This document shows, in pieces, positions 31,779-39,432 of a stretch of DNA of 64,000 nucleotides (the first letter of the stretch is position 1; every line of letters begins with the position of its first letter). Source of the DNA: an uncultured Phocaeicola sp. (GTDB lineage Bacteria > Bacteroidota > Bacteroidia > Bacteroidales > Bacteroidaceae); assembly GCA_947626525.1 (NCBI GenBank), contig CANQSM010000006.1, positions 1 to 64,000 on the forward strand. The letters are read 5' to 3'. Below the pieces are notes generated by a model. The model was not told the origin of the DNA, did no database searches, and saw only the letters and a program-made list of their open reading frames with translations. The position numbers were made by a program, and so were the translations under genes.

Positions 31779-31980
31779 TCTTAAACCTCCTTTGTTGCTT
31801 TTCTTGTTGTTGGCAGGGCGCCCTCTTTCCTCCGCGTCGGCGGCCGGATTTCTTCTGTCCCGGCAGGAGACGTCGGCTTCGGCAAAATTAGTGAAAATGA
31901 GGAGACAGGAGAAAGGAATGGGTCAAATAGTGTGCAAAAAGCATTAAAAACGATTCGACAGCTTCAATTTTTTCAGAATA

Positions 31981-32013
31981 TTGGGCAAAAATAAAAAAGT
32001 TGCGTTATTTTTG
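31981..32013 (+). promoter_or_regulatory. Putative promoter of glsA-glsB
   Basis: TATTTTTG at 32006-32013 fits the -7 consensus; TTGG at 31981-31984 is a possible -33 box at 21 bases. The glsA ATG lies 22 bases downstream. The gap between 31779 and this site shows no other feature. Confidence 0.45.
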
Positions 32014-32035
32014 CAGAGATTATAGAAAACATGTA

Positions 32036-32854
32036 ATGACAGACGATTCGCTTTTTTTATTGGATATAGATAAAATAGTACGTTCTAAGGCAGGGGATAA
32101 GGTAAAATATATACCACGTTTCGTGATATCCTATTTAAAGAAGATTCTTCATCAGGAGGAGATCAATGAATTCCTGAAAAAGGAACAGGGACGTATGGGA
32201 GTGGATTTCCTGTCCGATTGCATGAAATTTCTGGATACGACTCTTCAAGTGGAAGGAGTTGAGAACCTGCCGGCCGACGGCTTGTGCACATTCGTCAGCA
32301 ATCATCCGCTGGGAGGACAGGACGGGGTGGCGCTGGGCTATCTGTTGGGCTCGCATTACAATGGAAAGATCAAATATCTGGTGAATGACCTGCTGATGAA
32401 CCTTCACGGCTTGGCTCCGTTGTGCATCCCCATTAATAAGACCGGTTCGCAGGCCAAGGATTTTCCTTTGATGGTGGAGAAAGGATTCAAGTCCGACAAT
32501 CATATTATCATGTTCCCGGCCGGACTGTGTTCACGCAGGCAAAAAGGAGTGATACGTGACCTGGAGTGGAAAAAGACATTTATTGTAAAAAGCGTGCAGA
32601 CCTGTCGGGACGTGGTGCCTGTTCATTTTGAAGGAAGGAATTCCGATTTCTTTTATAATCTGGCCGACCTGTGCAAGATGTTGGGGATTAAATTCAACGT
32701 GGCCATGCTCTATCTGGCTGACGAAATGTTCAAAAACCGCCATAAAAGTTTTAGGGTGACGATAGGCAAGCCGATTGCGTGGCAGACTTTTGACAAATCG
32801 AAGACTCCCTATCAGTGGGCGCAGTATGTGAAAGAGATCGTTTATAATTTGTAA
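32036..32854 (+). CDS. glsA: Lysophospholipid-type acyltransferase, likely GlsA of glycine lipid synthesis
   Basis: The 272-aa product belongs to the PlsC-like acyltransferase superfamily: NHPLGGQDG around residue 88 supplies the catalytic His and Asp, and FPAGLCSRR the substrate region. In Bacteroides thetaiotaomicron the adjacent glsB and glsA genes make N-acyl and then O-acylated glycine lipids; here a GNAT-type gene follows at 20 bases, as expected for the pair, though gene order differs from what I remember as glsB-glsA naming. The start at 32036 is the first ATG after the promoter-like site; a TTG at 32000 lies inside it. The product is probably membrane associated. Confidence 0.78.
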   Translation: MTDDSLFLLDIDKIVRSKAGDKVKYIPRFVISYLKKILHQEEINEFLKKEQGRMGVDFLSDCMKFLDTTLQVEGVENLPADGLCTFVSNHPLGGQDGVALGYLLGSHYNGKIKYLVNDLLMNLHGLAPLCIPINKTGSQAKDFPLMVEKGFKSDNHIIMFPAGLCSRRQKGVIRDLEWKKTFIVKSVQTCRDVVPVHFEGRNSDFFYNLADLCKMLGIKFNVAMLYLADEMFKNRHKSFRVTIGKPIAWQTFDKSKTPYQWAQYVKEIVYNL

Positions 32855-32874
32855 AGAAGTAATGTAGCTGATAT

Positions 32875-33864
32875 ATGGAAGAGATTATTGCACCGGTAAG
32901 CAAGGAAATCCTGAAATCGGAGTTGACTGAGGACAAACGTCTCCGTTTTACCAACAAGAGTAATAATGAAATTTATATTGTCACGTATCAGGACTCTCCG
33001 AATGTGTTAAGGGAAATCGGGCGTTTGCGTGAGATCGCTTTCCGGGCGGCCGGCGGCGGTTCGGGGCTGGCCATGGACCTGGACGAGTTCGATGTGATGG
33101 AAAATCCGTATAAGCAGTTGGTGGTATGGAATCCGGAAGATGAGGAGATTTTAGGGGGATACCGGTATATATTAGGTACGGATGTGCGTTTTGACGGGCA
33201 CGGGCATCCCTTGCTGGCTACAGCCCACATGTTCGACTTCTCCGAGAAATTCCTGAAGGAATATCTTCCTACTACTATCGAACTGGGCCGTTCGTTTGTG
33301 ACCCTTGAGTACCAGTGCACGCGTTCGGATTCGAAGAGCTTGTTTGCGCTGGACAATCTTTGGGATGGATTGGGGGCCTTGACGGTGGTGATGCCTAACG
33401 TGAAATATTTCTTTGGAAAAATGACGATGTACCCTTCGTTCAACCGTCGCGGCCGTGACATGATTCTTTATTTCCTCAGCAAGCATTTTGGCGATCCGGA
33501 CCATTTGATTACGCCGATGAAACCGTTGGAAATAGAGGAAGACCCTGCTGAGCTGGCCCGGCTTTTCTGTGAGGATTCTTTCAAGAAGGATTACAGGATT
33601 CTCAATCGCGAGGTGCGTAAGCTGGGGTTCAACATTCCGCCTTTGGTGAACGCGTACATGGGTTTGTCTCCCACCATGCGTATGTTCGGTACAGCCATTA
33701 ACTACGGTTTTGGCGATGTGGAGGAGACAGGTATCCTGATTGCGGTCAACGAGATTCTGGAAGAGAAGCGTATCCGTCATATCGAATCGTTTGTGAAGCA
33801 ACATCCCGATGCGCTGAAAATCACTTCCGGAGCCAATAAGGTGATTACTCCGGTAAAGGGATAA
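32875..33864 (+). CDS. glsB: GNAT-type N-acyltransferase, likely GlsB of glycine lipid synthesis
   Basis: A 329-aa hemolysin-like/OlsB-type acyltransferase. Recognisable features: GRLREIAFRAAGGGSG, LVVWNPEDEEILGGYRYI, ELGRSFV and the FFGKMTMYPSFNRRGRDMI stretch. In B. thetaiotaomicron GlsB links a 3-hydroxy fatty acid to glycine. Gene pairing with the acyltransferase 20 bases upstream supports this over ornithine lipid synthesis, which uses the same families; the amino acid cannot be told from sequence. Confidence 0.78.
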   Translation: MEEIIAPVSKEILKSELTEDKRLRFTNKSNNEIYIVTYQDSPNVLREIGRLREIAFRAAGGGSGLAMDLDEFDVMENPYKQLVVWNPEDEEILGGYRYILGTDVRFDGHGHPLLATAHMFDFSEKFLKEYLPTTIELGRSFVTLEYQCTRSDSKSLFALDNLWDGLGALTVVMPNVKYFFGKMTMYPSFNRRGRDMILYFLSKHFGDPDHLITPMKPLEIEEDPAELARLFCEDSFKKDYRILNREVRKLGFNIPPLVNAYMGLSPTMRMFGTAINYGFGDVEETGILIAVNEILEEKRIRHIESFVKQHPDALKITSGANKVITPVKG

Positions 33865-33899
33865 GGCGCAACTATATCGAAAGTTATCCTCTTGTATGG

Positions 33900-34112
33900 A
33901 TGGTATCACATTTGAAAGGTGGAAAAATTCATGGCCGGACAGCGACAAATATTTTAGCCCAAACAGGTAATTTAAAGATATGGGCTGCAAAGATTGATAC
34001 GGACAAAATGAAAGCCCCGTTCTTCTTAATGGTGTTGGCGGCAACGGGAAAATTCGCCTATCGGCGTGCAGACGGGGTTTATGTAGTTCCCGTTGGATGC
34101 TTAAAAGACTGA
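33900..34112 (+). CDS. Small ORF of unknown function (doubtful)
   Basis: A 70-aa frame starting ATGGTATCAC and ending VYVVPVGCLKD. No domain is recognised. The second half overlaps interleaved inverted repeats (34011-34095), so the conserved unit may be the DNA or RNA rather than a protein. No ribosome binding site is obvious. It follows glsB by 35 bases. Confidence 0.25.
   Translation: MVSHLKGGKIHGRTATNILAQTGNLKIWAAKIDTDKMKAPFFLMVLAATGKFAYRRADGVYVVPVGCLKD
34011..34095 (+). repeat. Interleaved inverted repeats (possible pseudoknot)
   Basis: AAAGCCCCGT (34011-34020) can pair with ACGGGGTTT (34072-34080) with one bulge. CAACGGGAA (34042-34050) pairs perfectly with TTCCCGTTG (34087-34095). CGCC/GGCG (34055-34066) forms a small hairpin inside. 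The two larger pairings alternate (A-B-A'-B'), the order of an H-type pseudoknot. Confidence 0.45.
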
Positions 34113-34203
34113 TAGACGATATTATTGCCAACGATGTTCTTGTGAATGTTCTTCGGTATGACAGTCCCGTTTCTTGAGAAAATATAAAAACTATGTTACT
34201 ATA

Positions 34204-34235
34204 TTTGGCGTTTGGGTTAAAAAGTTCTATTTTTG
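34204..34235 (+). promoter_or_regulatory. Promoter of the candidate structured RNA
   Basis: TTTG (34204-34207), 20 bases, then TATTTTTG (34228-34235): a near-perfect Bacteroides -33/-7 promoter. Transcription would start at about 34240, exactly where strong secondary structure begins, and no ORF starts for another 380 bases. Confidence 0.6.
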
Positions 34236-34238
34236 CCT

Positions 34239-34547
34239 CCACGCAGTTACCCCAACAGGGTGTGGGGTAGGGCGTGGTGATATTATAAAAGAGGCGTTTA
34301 CCAGAACGTAATCTTCTTTCGCTCAAATCTCGCAAGTTTGAAACTACAAGGAGATACGGCAACGGAGAACGTCCACATGAGATGTTTATAGATTCTTTAA
34401 ACTTCTTTCCCGTTTTGGGTGCGGGGAAGATTGTTTGGGTTTATTATACATCTTGGCGTGGGCTAACTGCGTTGCTTATCCTTGTAGGAAGGCGATGCGA
34501 GAGCCTGAGCGGAGGGATGAGCGAAGTAAGTTTTCCCCCGCCTTTTT
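34239..34547 (+). ncRNA. Candidate structured RNA or long leader
   Basis: Just past the promoter a nested stem forms: CCACGC/GCGTGG (34239-34244 with 34272-34277) enclosing ACCCCA/TGGGGT. ACGCAGTTA (34241-34249) is also complementary to TAACTGCGT (34464-34472), so a long-range pairing that competes with the first stem could close a 230-base domain. TCAAA/TTTGA forms a hairpin inside. The unit ends at a terminator-like stem GCGG(A)GGG/CCCCCGC with TTTTT (34509-34547). It could be a stand-alone RNA of about 305 bases or a regulated leader of the HTH gene at 34620. It does not fit RNase P, tmRNA or 6S RNA as I know them. Confidence 0.4.
34509..34547 (+). terminator. Intrinsic terminator before the HTH gene
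   Basis: GCGG(A)GGG pairs with CCCCCGC, followed by CTTTTTG. It lies 73 bases before the HTH start codon and so ends the candidate RNA, or attenuates the HTH gene. Confidence 0.5.
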
Positions 34548-34619
34548 GTATTGTGGCATTTCGTATCATATATAAGGTAAGACCCGGGCGGGGAAACTTG
34601 GGCAGAAGGAATCTGTTCT

Positions 34620-34844
34620 ATGATACCGATTGGGCAACTGATTCAGACAAAATTGAACGAAAGGGGGAGGACGGTCGTCTGGCTTTCCCGGCAGATTCCA
34701 TGTAGCCGGCAGAACCTTTATAAAGTTTTCAAGAAAGATTGCATCGATACGGAAATGCTCATGCGTATTTCCCGGATATTGGAGTACGATTTCTTCCAGC
34801 ATTATTCTTCCGATTTCAAAAATAAAGCAGAGTGTCACCAATAA
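34620..34844 (+). CDS. Small helix-turn-helix DNA-binding protein
   Basis: A 74-aa protein that is almost entirely one XRE-like HTH domain: IGQLIQTKLNERGRTVVWL, then the recognition-helix region PCSRQNLYKVFKK, then DTEMLMRISRILEYDFFQHY. Small proteins of this sort are common in Bacteroides. Its stop codon (34842-34844) lies inside the 38-bp palindrome that follows. It is preceded by the candidate structured RNA and terminator and followed by the coiled-coil lipoprotein gene; a target is not known, and the palindrome is an obvious candidate operator. Confidence 0.7.
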   Translation: MIPIGQLIQTKLNERGRTVVWLSRQIPCSRQNLYKVFKKDCIDTEMLMRISRILEYDFFQHYSSDFKNKAECHQ

Positions 34845-34870
34845 GTTTACATGTAAACTTATTGGTGACA
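34833..34870. repeat. Perfect 38-bp palindrome
   Basis: TGTCACCAATAAGTTTACA is followed at once by its exact reverse complement, with no spacer. It contains the HTH gene stop codon. There is no T run after it, so it is a poor classical terminator. It could be an operator or a cruciform-forming site upstream of the lipoprotein gene at 34963. Confidence 0.8.
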
Positions 34871-34962
34871 TTTCGTTTGGAGTTATACTTCTATTTCTGT
34901 TTTTCTTTGTAGCGTTTTAAGAAATAGGACTCTTAACTATAATCTTTTAAATTTATAAATGT

Positions 34963-37785
34963 ATGAAGAAAATCACTTATTTGGTTGTTTCCCTGTTGCT
35001 GATGGGAACGACACCAATGCTTACCGGTTGTATTGACAACGATGAACCGGCGGGAATTGAAGAACTTCGCGGCGCGAAATCCGAGCTGTTGAGAGCCAAA
35101 GCGGCTGTGGAACAAGCCAAAGTGGCTACGGAACAGGCCAACGCGGCGTATAGAAACGCCGAGGCTGAATGGATGAAAGCCAAGGCTGCTTATGAAGCTG
35201 CTCAGGCCGCACGGGTCAACGCTGAGACTGAGATTGAAAAGGCTGAAGCAGAGCAAGCGCTGGAAGAGGCAAGGCAAAAAGCGGAACAGGCCGCGAAGGA
35301 CTGGGAGCTTTCGTATAAGGAAGCCGAAGTGCGTTATCAGGCACTGTTGGTTGAGTTGGCGACACAAAAGTCTATGGCTATAGATGAGGCTTTGCGTTCT
35401 TACAAGGCTGCGGTGACGGAGGCAAAAGCGTCTATGGAGACGAAGGCTGAAGCTTTACGTAAAGCACAGCGAACATACAATGAAGCGTTGGCTGATTGGG
35501 AAGAAGACGAGGCTAAAAAAGAACTGTATACACGTGGATTACAGAAAGAGGTTACTCTGGCAGAGCGTGGTGTAGAAGGCGCTGAGTTGGCTTTGGCCGA
35601 GGCGAAGGAGGCTTACGAGGAAGCTCAGAATATGGAATTGGACGATGTGGCTGTGAAGCGCGATGAATTGGAGGAGAAAATAGCCCAATTAGATAAAGAG
35701 GTATTCGATTTGAAAGTTACCATGTCTGAGAAAATATGCGAATATGATCAGACTTTAGGTGCTGAATACAGACAACATCAAAAGGAATTGCTTGCTTTGG
35801 GGAAGGAAAACATCCAAATCCCGGCTTTCTCTTTGAAATTGAACGGTGCCCTTCCTGATGGATTAGAAGGGTCTGTTGATGCAGAAGCTGCTGAGTATTC
35901 GTTGGATGCCCCAGGTGCCTATGGAAATCGTAAGAAGGCTCTTGAAAAGTTGCAGGAAAAAGTGTTGTCGTGGGTGCGTGATGGTAACGATGATTTGTGG
36001 ACCAAAGAACGCATCGCTAAGAAAAAGAAGGACATCGAAGAACTTACTAAGACGTTGAATGATACTAAACAAACTTGGAAGGAGGTTGTGGCCGCTTACA
36101 ATACCAACCAGGCGGATGTGACCGATCCTACGAAGATAACAGGTTATGCGGAACTGAAAAAGGGAGTGGATGATTATAATGCGGCTGCGACGGCATGGAA
36201 TGCGGTGAATAAGAAAATAGCAGACGCAGAGAGTGCAATAGAGGCTGCAAAGAAAACGTATGAGGCGAAAGTGGACGAATTAAAAAAGGCAATGAACGCT
36301 GCTTATGCAGCAGCCGATGCTACTTGGTGGGAAACCGAGCAAAAAATCCCTGAACAGGCTGAATCTGAAGCGAAAGGTCTCCAAAAGGCCGTAGATGATG
36401 CGCAAAAAGCATTGGATGCTGCGGACAAGGCTTTAACTCAGGACCCTGATAACAACGATTTAAAACGGGCAAAGTTAGAAGCTGAAATTGCACTGGAAGA
36501 TGCTCAGAAAGCTTGGAAAAGTGAGGGTGAACTGTTGGCTTCTTTGAGAGCGGAAAGTACAGAAGCACGTCTCGCTGCGAAAGCAAAGGCGAATACAGAC
36601 TATAATACAAGTGAGGCAGCTGCGAAAGGTACACGGGATAAGGTTGAAGAAGAACAGCAAGCCATTATTAAGGGATTGAAGGAAGAAGGTGGTGAGTTAG
36701 AGGTTGCCACTAAAACATTGAATAAAACGGTCGATGCTATCTGTGATGATGGTAAGCTTTTTGATACGTTCAATAAAAAACGGGCTGATACGTTCAAAGA
36801 AGAACAGAGCATAACTTTGAGCGAGTTGAATATCAAGAATCTCATGTATGCTGCAGCATATCGTTCTGTTGATACCGCAGGTAATCCTTATGCAGAAGAA
36901 GTGGATATCAAAGAATTGACAAATTTGGATAAGGCTGCCTTGACACGTGCTATCCAGACTCTTTCAAATGCCTTGTATGGTACGGCTATTTTCAAAACCA
37001 ATGAATATGGTGATTTTGAGGCTCGTTTGACTGAAATCCCTGAGGCTACAATTAAAGAGTATGCACAGGAAGCCTTGAAGAAGGATGAGGATGAGATTGT
37101 AGCAGGTAAAAATGGTAATATTAGAGATAATACCGTCTCTTTGAAGGATTATACGGACGTGTATGGCAAATATGGTATTACAGGTCAGTTGATGTCGGAA
37201 AATGAATTGGTAGCTCTGGCAGAGAAATGGATTACCAACGATGACGATGTGATGGCTATGGTTGAGGCTGTACAAACAGCTTTGGAAGAGTTGACTGCAA
37301 CGTATGAGGCTGCAAACGATGCCGTTGAGGCGAAGGAGGAAGCTTTGAAAGATGAATGGGAGGCATTGATGGCCAAGATTGAGGAGGCAAAACAGCCGGC
37401 AGAGGAAGCGGTAGCCAAAAATGAACCTCTTGAAAAGTTACTTGGCTACTATAAGCGGTGGATTAAAGAGTATGAGGAAAATAATGCTACTAACGAAGCT
37501 GGGAAGCCGTGGTTTGATAAAGAAGCCCTTGATGGGTATGTTGAATTATGCAAAAGCAAGATTGAGGACGCAGAAAATGACTTGTATGATGCCAATACGA
37601 ATTTGATGCAGGCTAAGCAGAATTTGGCTGATTTTAAATCAGGCAAGTTAACCGCTTATAAAATGGCAGCGCAAAGACTTGAAGATGCACAAATTGCATA
37701 CGAGAGTGCTGAGGAGGCTTACAATGCGGCACTTACTGAATTGAACAACAAGATTGCCGAGCTGTCTGTATCGACTGCTGAATAA
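34963..37785 (+). CDS. Long coiled-coil lipoprotein of unknown function
   Basis: A 940-aa protein with a signal peptide and lipobox MLTGC (Cys23) followed by IDNDEP; acidic residues right after the Cys resemble the Bacteroidetes surface-export signal. From about residue 35 the sequence is dominated by Ala, Glu, Lys and Gln with heptad spacing (KAAVEQAKVATEQANAAY, AEAEQALEEARQKAEQ), so long coiled coils are expected. Breaks occur near 265-315 and 600-740. The family is not recognised. A beta-barrel gene follows at 23 bases and may be a partner. The very high Ala and Glu content could also give false similarity to unrelated coiled coils. Confidence 0.85.
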   Translation: MKKITYLVVSLLLMGTTPMLTGCIDNDEPAGIEELRGAKSELLRAKAAVEQAKVATEQANAAYRNAEAEWMKAKAAYEAAQAARVNAETEIEKAEAEQALEEARQKAEQAAKDWELSYKEAEVRYQALLVELATQKSMAIDEALRSYKAAVTEAKASMETKAEALRKAQRTYNEALADWEEDEAKKELYTRGLQKEVTLAERGVEGAELALAEAKEAYEEAQNMELDDVAVKRDELEEKIAQLDKEVFDLKVTMSEKICEYDQTLGAEYRQHQKELLALGKENIQIPAFSLKLNGALPDGLEGSVDAEAAEYSLDAPGAYGNRKKALEKLQEKVLSWVRDGNDDLWTKERIAKKKKDIEELTKTLNDTKQTWKEVVAAYNTNQADVTDPTKITGYAELKKGVDDYNAAATAWNAVNKKIADAESAIEAAKKTYEAKVDELKKAMNAAYAAADATWWETEQKIPEQAESEAKGLQKAVDDAQKALDAADKALTQDPDNNDLKRAKLEAEIALEDAQKAWKSEGELLASLRAESTEARLAAKAKANTDYNTSEAAAKGTRDKVEEEQQAIIKGLKEEGGELEVATKTLNKTVDAICDDGKLFDTFNKKRADTFKEEQSITLSELNIKNLMYAAAYRSVDTAGNPYAEEVDIKELTNLDKAALTRAIQTLSNALYGTAIFKTNEYGDFEARLTEIPEATIKEYAQEALKKDEDEIVAGKNGNIRDNTVSLKDYTDVYGKYGITGQLMSENELVALAEKWITNDDDVMAMVEAVQTALEELTATYEAANDAVEAKEEALKDEWEALMAKIEEAKQPAEEAVAKNEPLEKLLGYYKRWIKEYEENNATNEAGKPWFDKEALDGYVELCKSKIEDAENDLYDANTNLMQAKQNLADFKSGKLTAYKMAAQRLEDAQIAYESAEEAYNAALTELNNKIAELSVSTAE

Positions 37786-37808
37786 TAATAAGGTTTAAAA
37801 GTAATAAA

Positions 37809-38714
37809 ATGAGAAAATTACTATACTCAATTCTATTGTCTGTCGCCGTTGTTGCGCCCTTGTTGGCGCAACAATCGGACGATTGCAAGAAAAAGGATGG
37901 TGTAGTGTATGCTCCCCGGAAAGGCCAGTGGCAGGTGTCGCTGATGTTGGGAAACAGCGGGCAGATGTATGGAGACGATAACTCCTTCCTGCTTCCGCAG
38001 ATTACCAACACCGGCGGGTCGATAGGACTTCCCAACGGAAGTTCTGATGCCTCCGGTTCACTGAACCGGTATCTGAACATCTCCGGGATGAATGAGAACA
38101 GTCTGACCAACATGCTTGGCGTGCAGTTTAAGTATTTCGTCTCCGATTGCTGGAGTCTGAACTTGTCACTGGGCATGAACATCGATGTGACTCCCAAGAA
38201 GGATTATGTGGAAGGCGACTACGAATCGGTGGCCGACATGATTATCCCCGAACAGAAGTACATCAATGCGCAAACCTCCAACAATTGGTTTGTCAACATC
38301 GGTACGGACCGTTACTTCAAGACGAGCAATCCGCGCATTCATCCTTACCTCGGAGTGGCCGCGGGCTTCCAAATGGCGCGTGTCGATGCCAGGGAACCTT
38401 ATGTAGGCACCTATGCCGACGGGGAAGATGACTTTGCCGATGTAGACGAAGACTCGGATATGGAAGGACTGGACAAGCATGTGTACTATGCCGCCGGAAA
38501 GGTGGGGCAGATGTTCGCCATCAAGGGCGGAGTGGTTGCCGGTGTGGAATACAGTCTGGCCAAAGGCCTTATCCTGGCTTTGGAATGTCAGCCGCTGGCA
38601 TATCGCTACGACGTGATCCAGATATGTCCGCAAGGATTTGACAAATACAATGTCTCTCACCATAACATCAAGTTGATTGAGATGCCGGTAGTGAAGATTG
38701 GTTTCAGATTCTAA
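37809..38714 (+). CDS. Outer-membrane beta-barrel protein (BT1926-like)
   Basis: A 301-aa secreted protein with a signal peptide cut after LLAQ. The body alternates polar and hydrophobic residues with aromatic girdles (GKQWQVSLMLGNSG-like strands, VQFKYFVSDCWSLNLSLGM, HPYLGVAAGFQMARVD) and ends in the typical barrel C-terminus PVVKIGFRF. It resembles a Bacteroides barrel family I remember as BT1926-like. It lies 23 bases after the coiled-coil lipoprotein gene and is followed by a terminator. Confidence 0.8.
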   Translation: MRKLLYSILLSVAVVAPLLAQQSDDCKKKDGVVYAPRKGQWQVSLMLGNSGQMYGDDNSFLLPQITNTGGSIGLPNGSSDASGSLNRYLNISGMNENSLTNMLGVQFKYFVSDCWSLNLSLGMNIDVTPKKDYVEGDYESVADMIIPEQKYINAQTSNNWFVNIGTDRYFKTSNPRIHPYLGVAAGFQMARVDAREPYVGTYADGEDDFADVDEDSDMEGLDKHVYYAAGKVGQMFAIKGGVVAGVEYSLAKGLILALECQPLAYRYDVIQICPQGFDKYNVSHHNIKLIEMPVVKIGFRF

Positions 38715-38769
38715 GGTGACGGACTTCATACGGGGCATTGGTGGAATGCGAATGCCTTACAAGAGAAAG

Positions 38770-38810
38770 AAAAGCGATTCCGCTAATGGAGAATTAGACG
38801 AGTCGCTTTT
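38770..38810 (+). terminator. Terminator after the beta-barrel gene
   Basis: AAAAGCGA pairs with TCGCTTTT across a 25-base loop, followed by CTTGTTT. Confidence 0.6.
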
Positions 38811-38839
38811 CTTGTTTAAAAAAGAAAGATTGGATTGAC

Positions 38840-39412
38840 ATGAAACATATATGCGTTATTTGGTTCGGAGAAATCCTCGCTTGTTGTCTGGCTGCATGCG
38901 CCGGACACGACGGATGGACGCTGGAAGGAAAGATTTCCTTTTCCCGGTATACCTCTGTCCTGCTTACGGATGAGGCGTATCATCCGCTCGACAGCATGCC
39001 CCTTCGCGACGGAAGCTTCCGCATGGAGCTTCCCGGGGAGGTGGAACATCCGTATCCCGTCGTGCTCCGTTTCGTGAACCGCGAGGACGCGGACGATGTG
39101 ATGGAGATGCCGCTGATGGTGGAGAACGGGACGGTGCGGCTGGATATCGGGGAGTATGTCCGTGTGGGCGGAACACCCCTCAACGATGCCTTGCAGGAGT
39201 TCCTGAACGGATTGCAGGACTGCAAGGAGCATTGCGCCCGGCAGACGGAGCTTGGCGCGGAGGAGGTGGAGAAACTCTTCTCCGCTTTCTACCTGCAGCA
39301 GATTTCCATCCATCGCCGGGATACACTTGGGGCGTATCTCTTCCGGCAATACGGCATTCATCTGGACGAGAGGGACGGATTGGAAGCAAGGAAATTATTG
39401 AATATTGATTAA
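38840..39412 (+). CDS. DUF4369 domain lipoprotein
   Basis: A 190-aa protein. The start MKHICVIWFGEILACCLAACAGHDGW reads, in short stretches, as a signal peptide with lipobox LAAC. The following GWTLEGKISF, DSMPLRDGSFRME, and LDIGEYVRVGGTPLNDALQEF are typical of DUF4369, the N-terminal domain of many Bacteroidetes thiol-disulfide lipoproteins. The thioredoxin domain that usually follows is absent, so this is a stand-alone form. It precedes the OmpA gene by 20 bases. GC content is higher than its neighbours. Confidence 0.75.
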   Translation: MKHICVIWFGEILACCLAACAGHDGWTLEGKISFSRYTSVLLTDEAYHPLDSMPLRDGSFRMELPGEVEHPYPVVLRFVNREDADDVMEMPLMVENGTVRLDIGEYVRVGGTPLNDALQEFLNGLQDCKEHCARQTELGAEEVEKLFSAFYLQQISIHRRDTLGAYLFRQYGIHLDERDGLEARKLLNID

Positions 39413-39432
39413 ACGGATATGAAAGAAAGGAA

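Noticed and set aside
34239-34547. RNase P RNA, tmRNA, 6S RNA or group II intron
   Set aside because: The conserved core motifs I know for these RNAs (e.g. the P4 core of RNase P or a domain V hairpin for group II introns) are not visible; kept only as an unassigned candidate.
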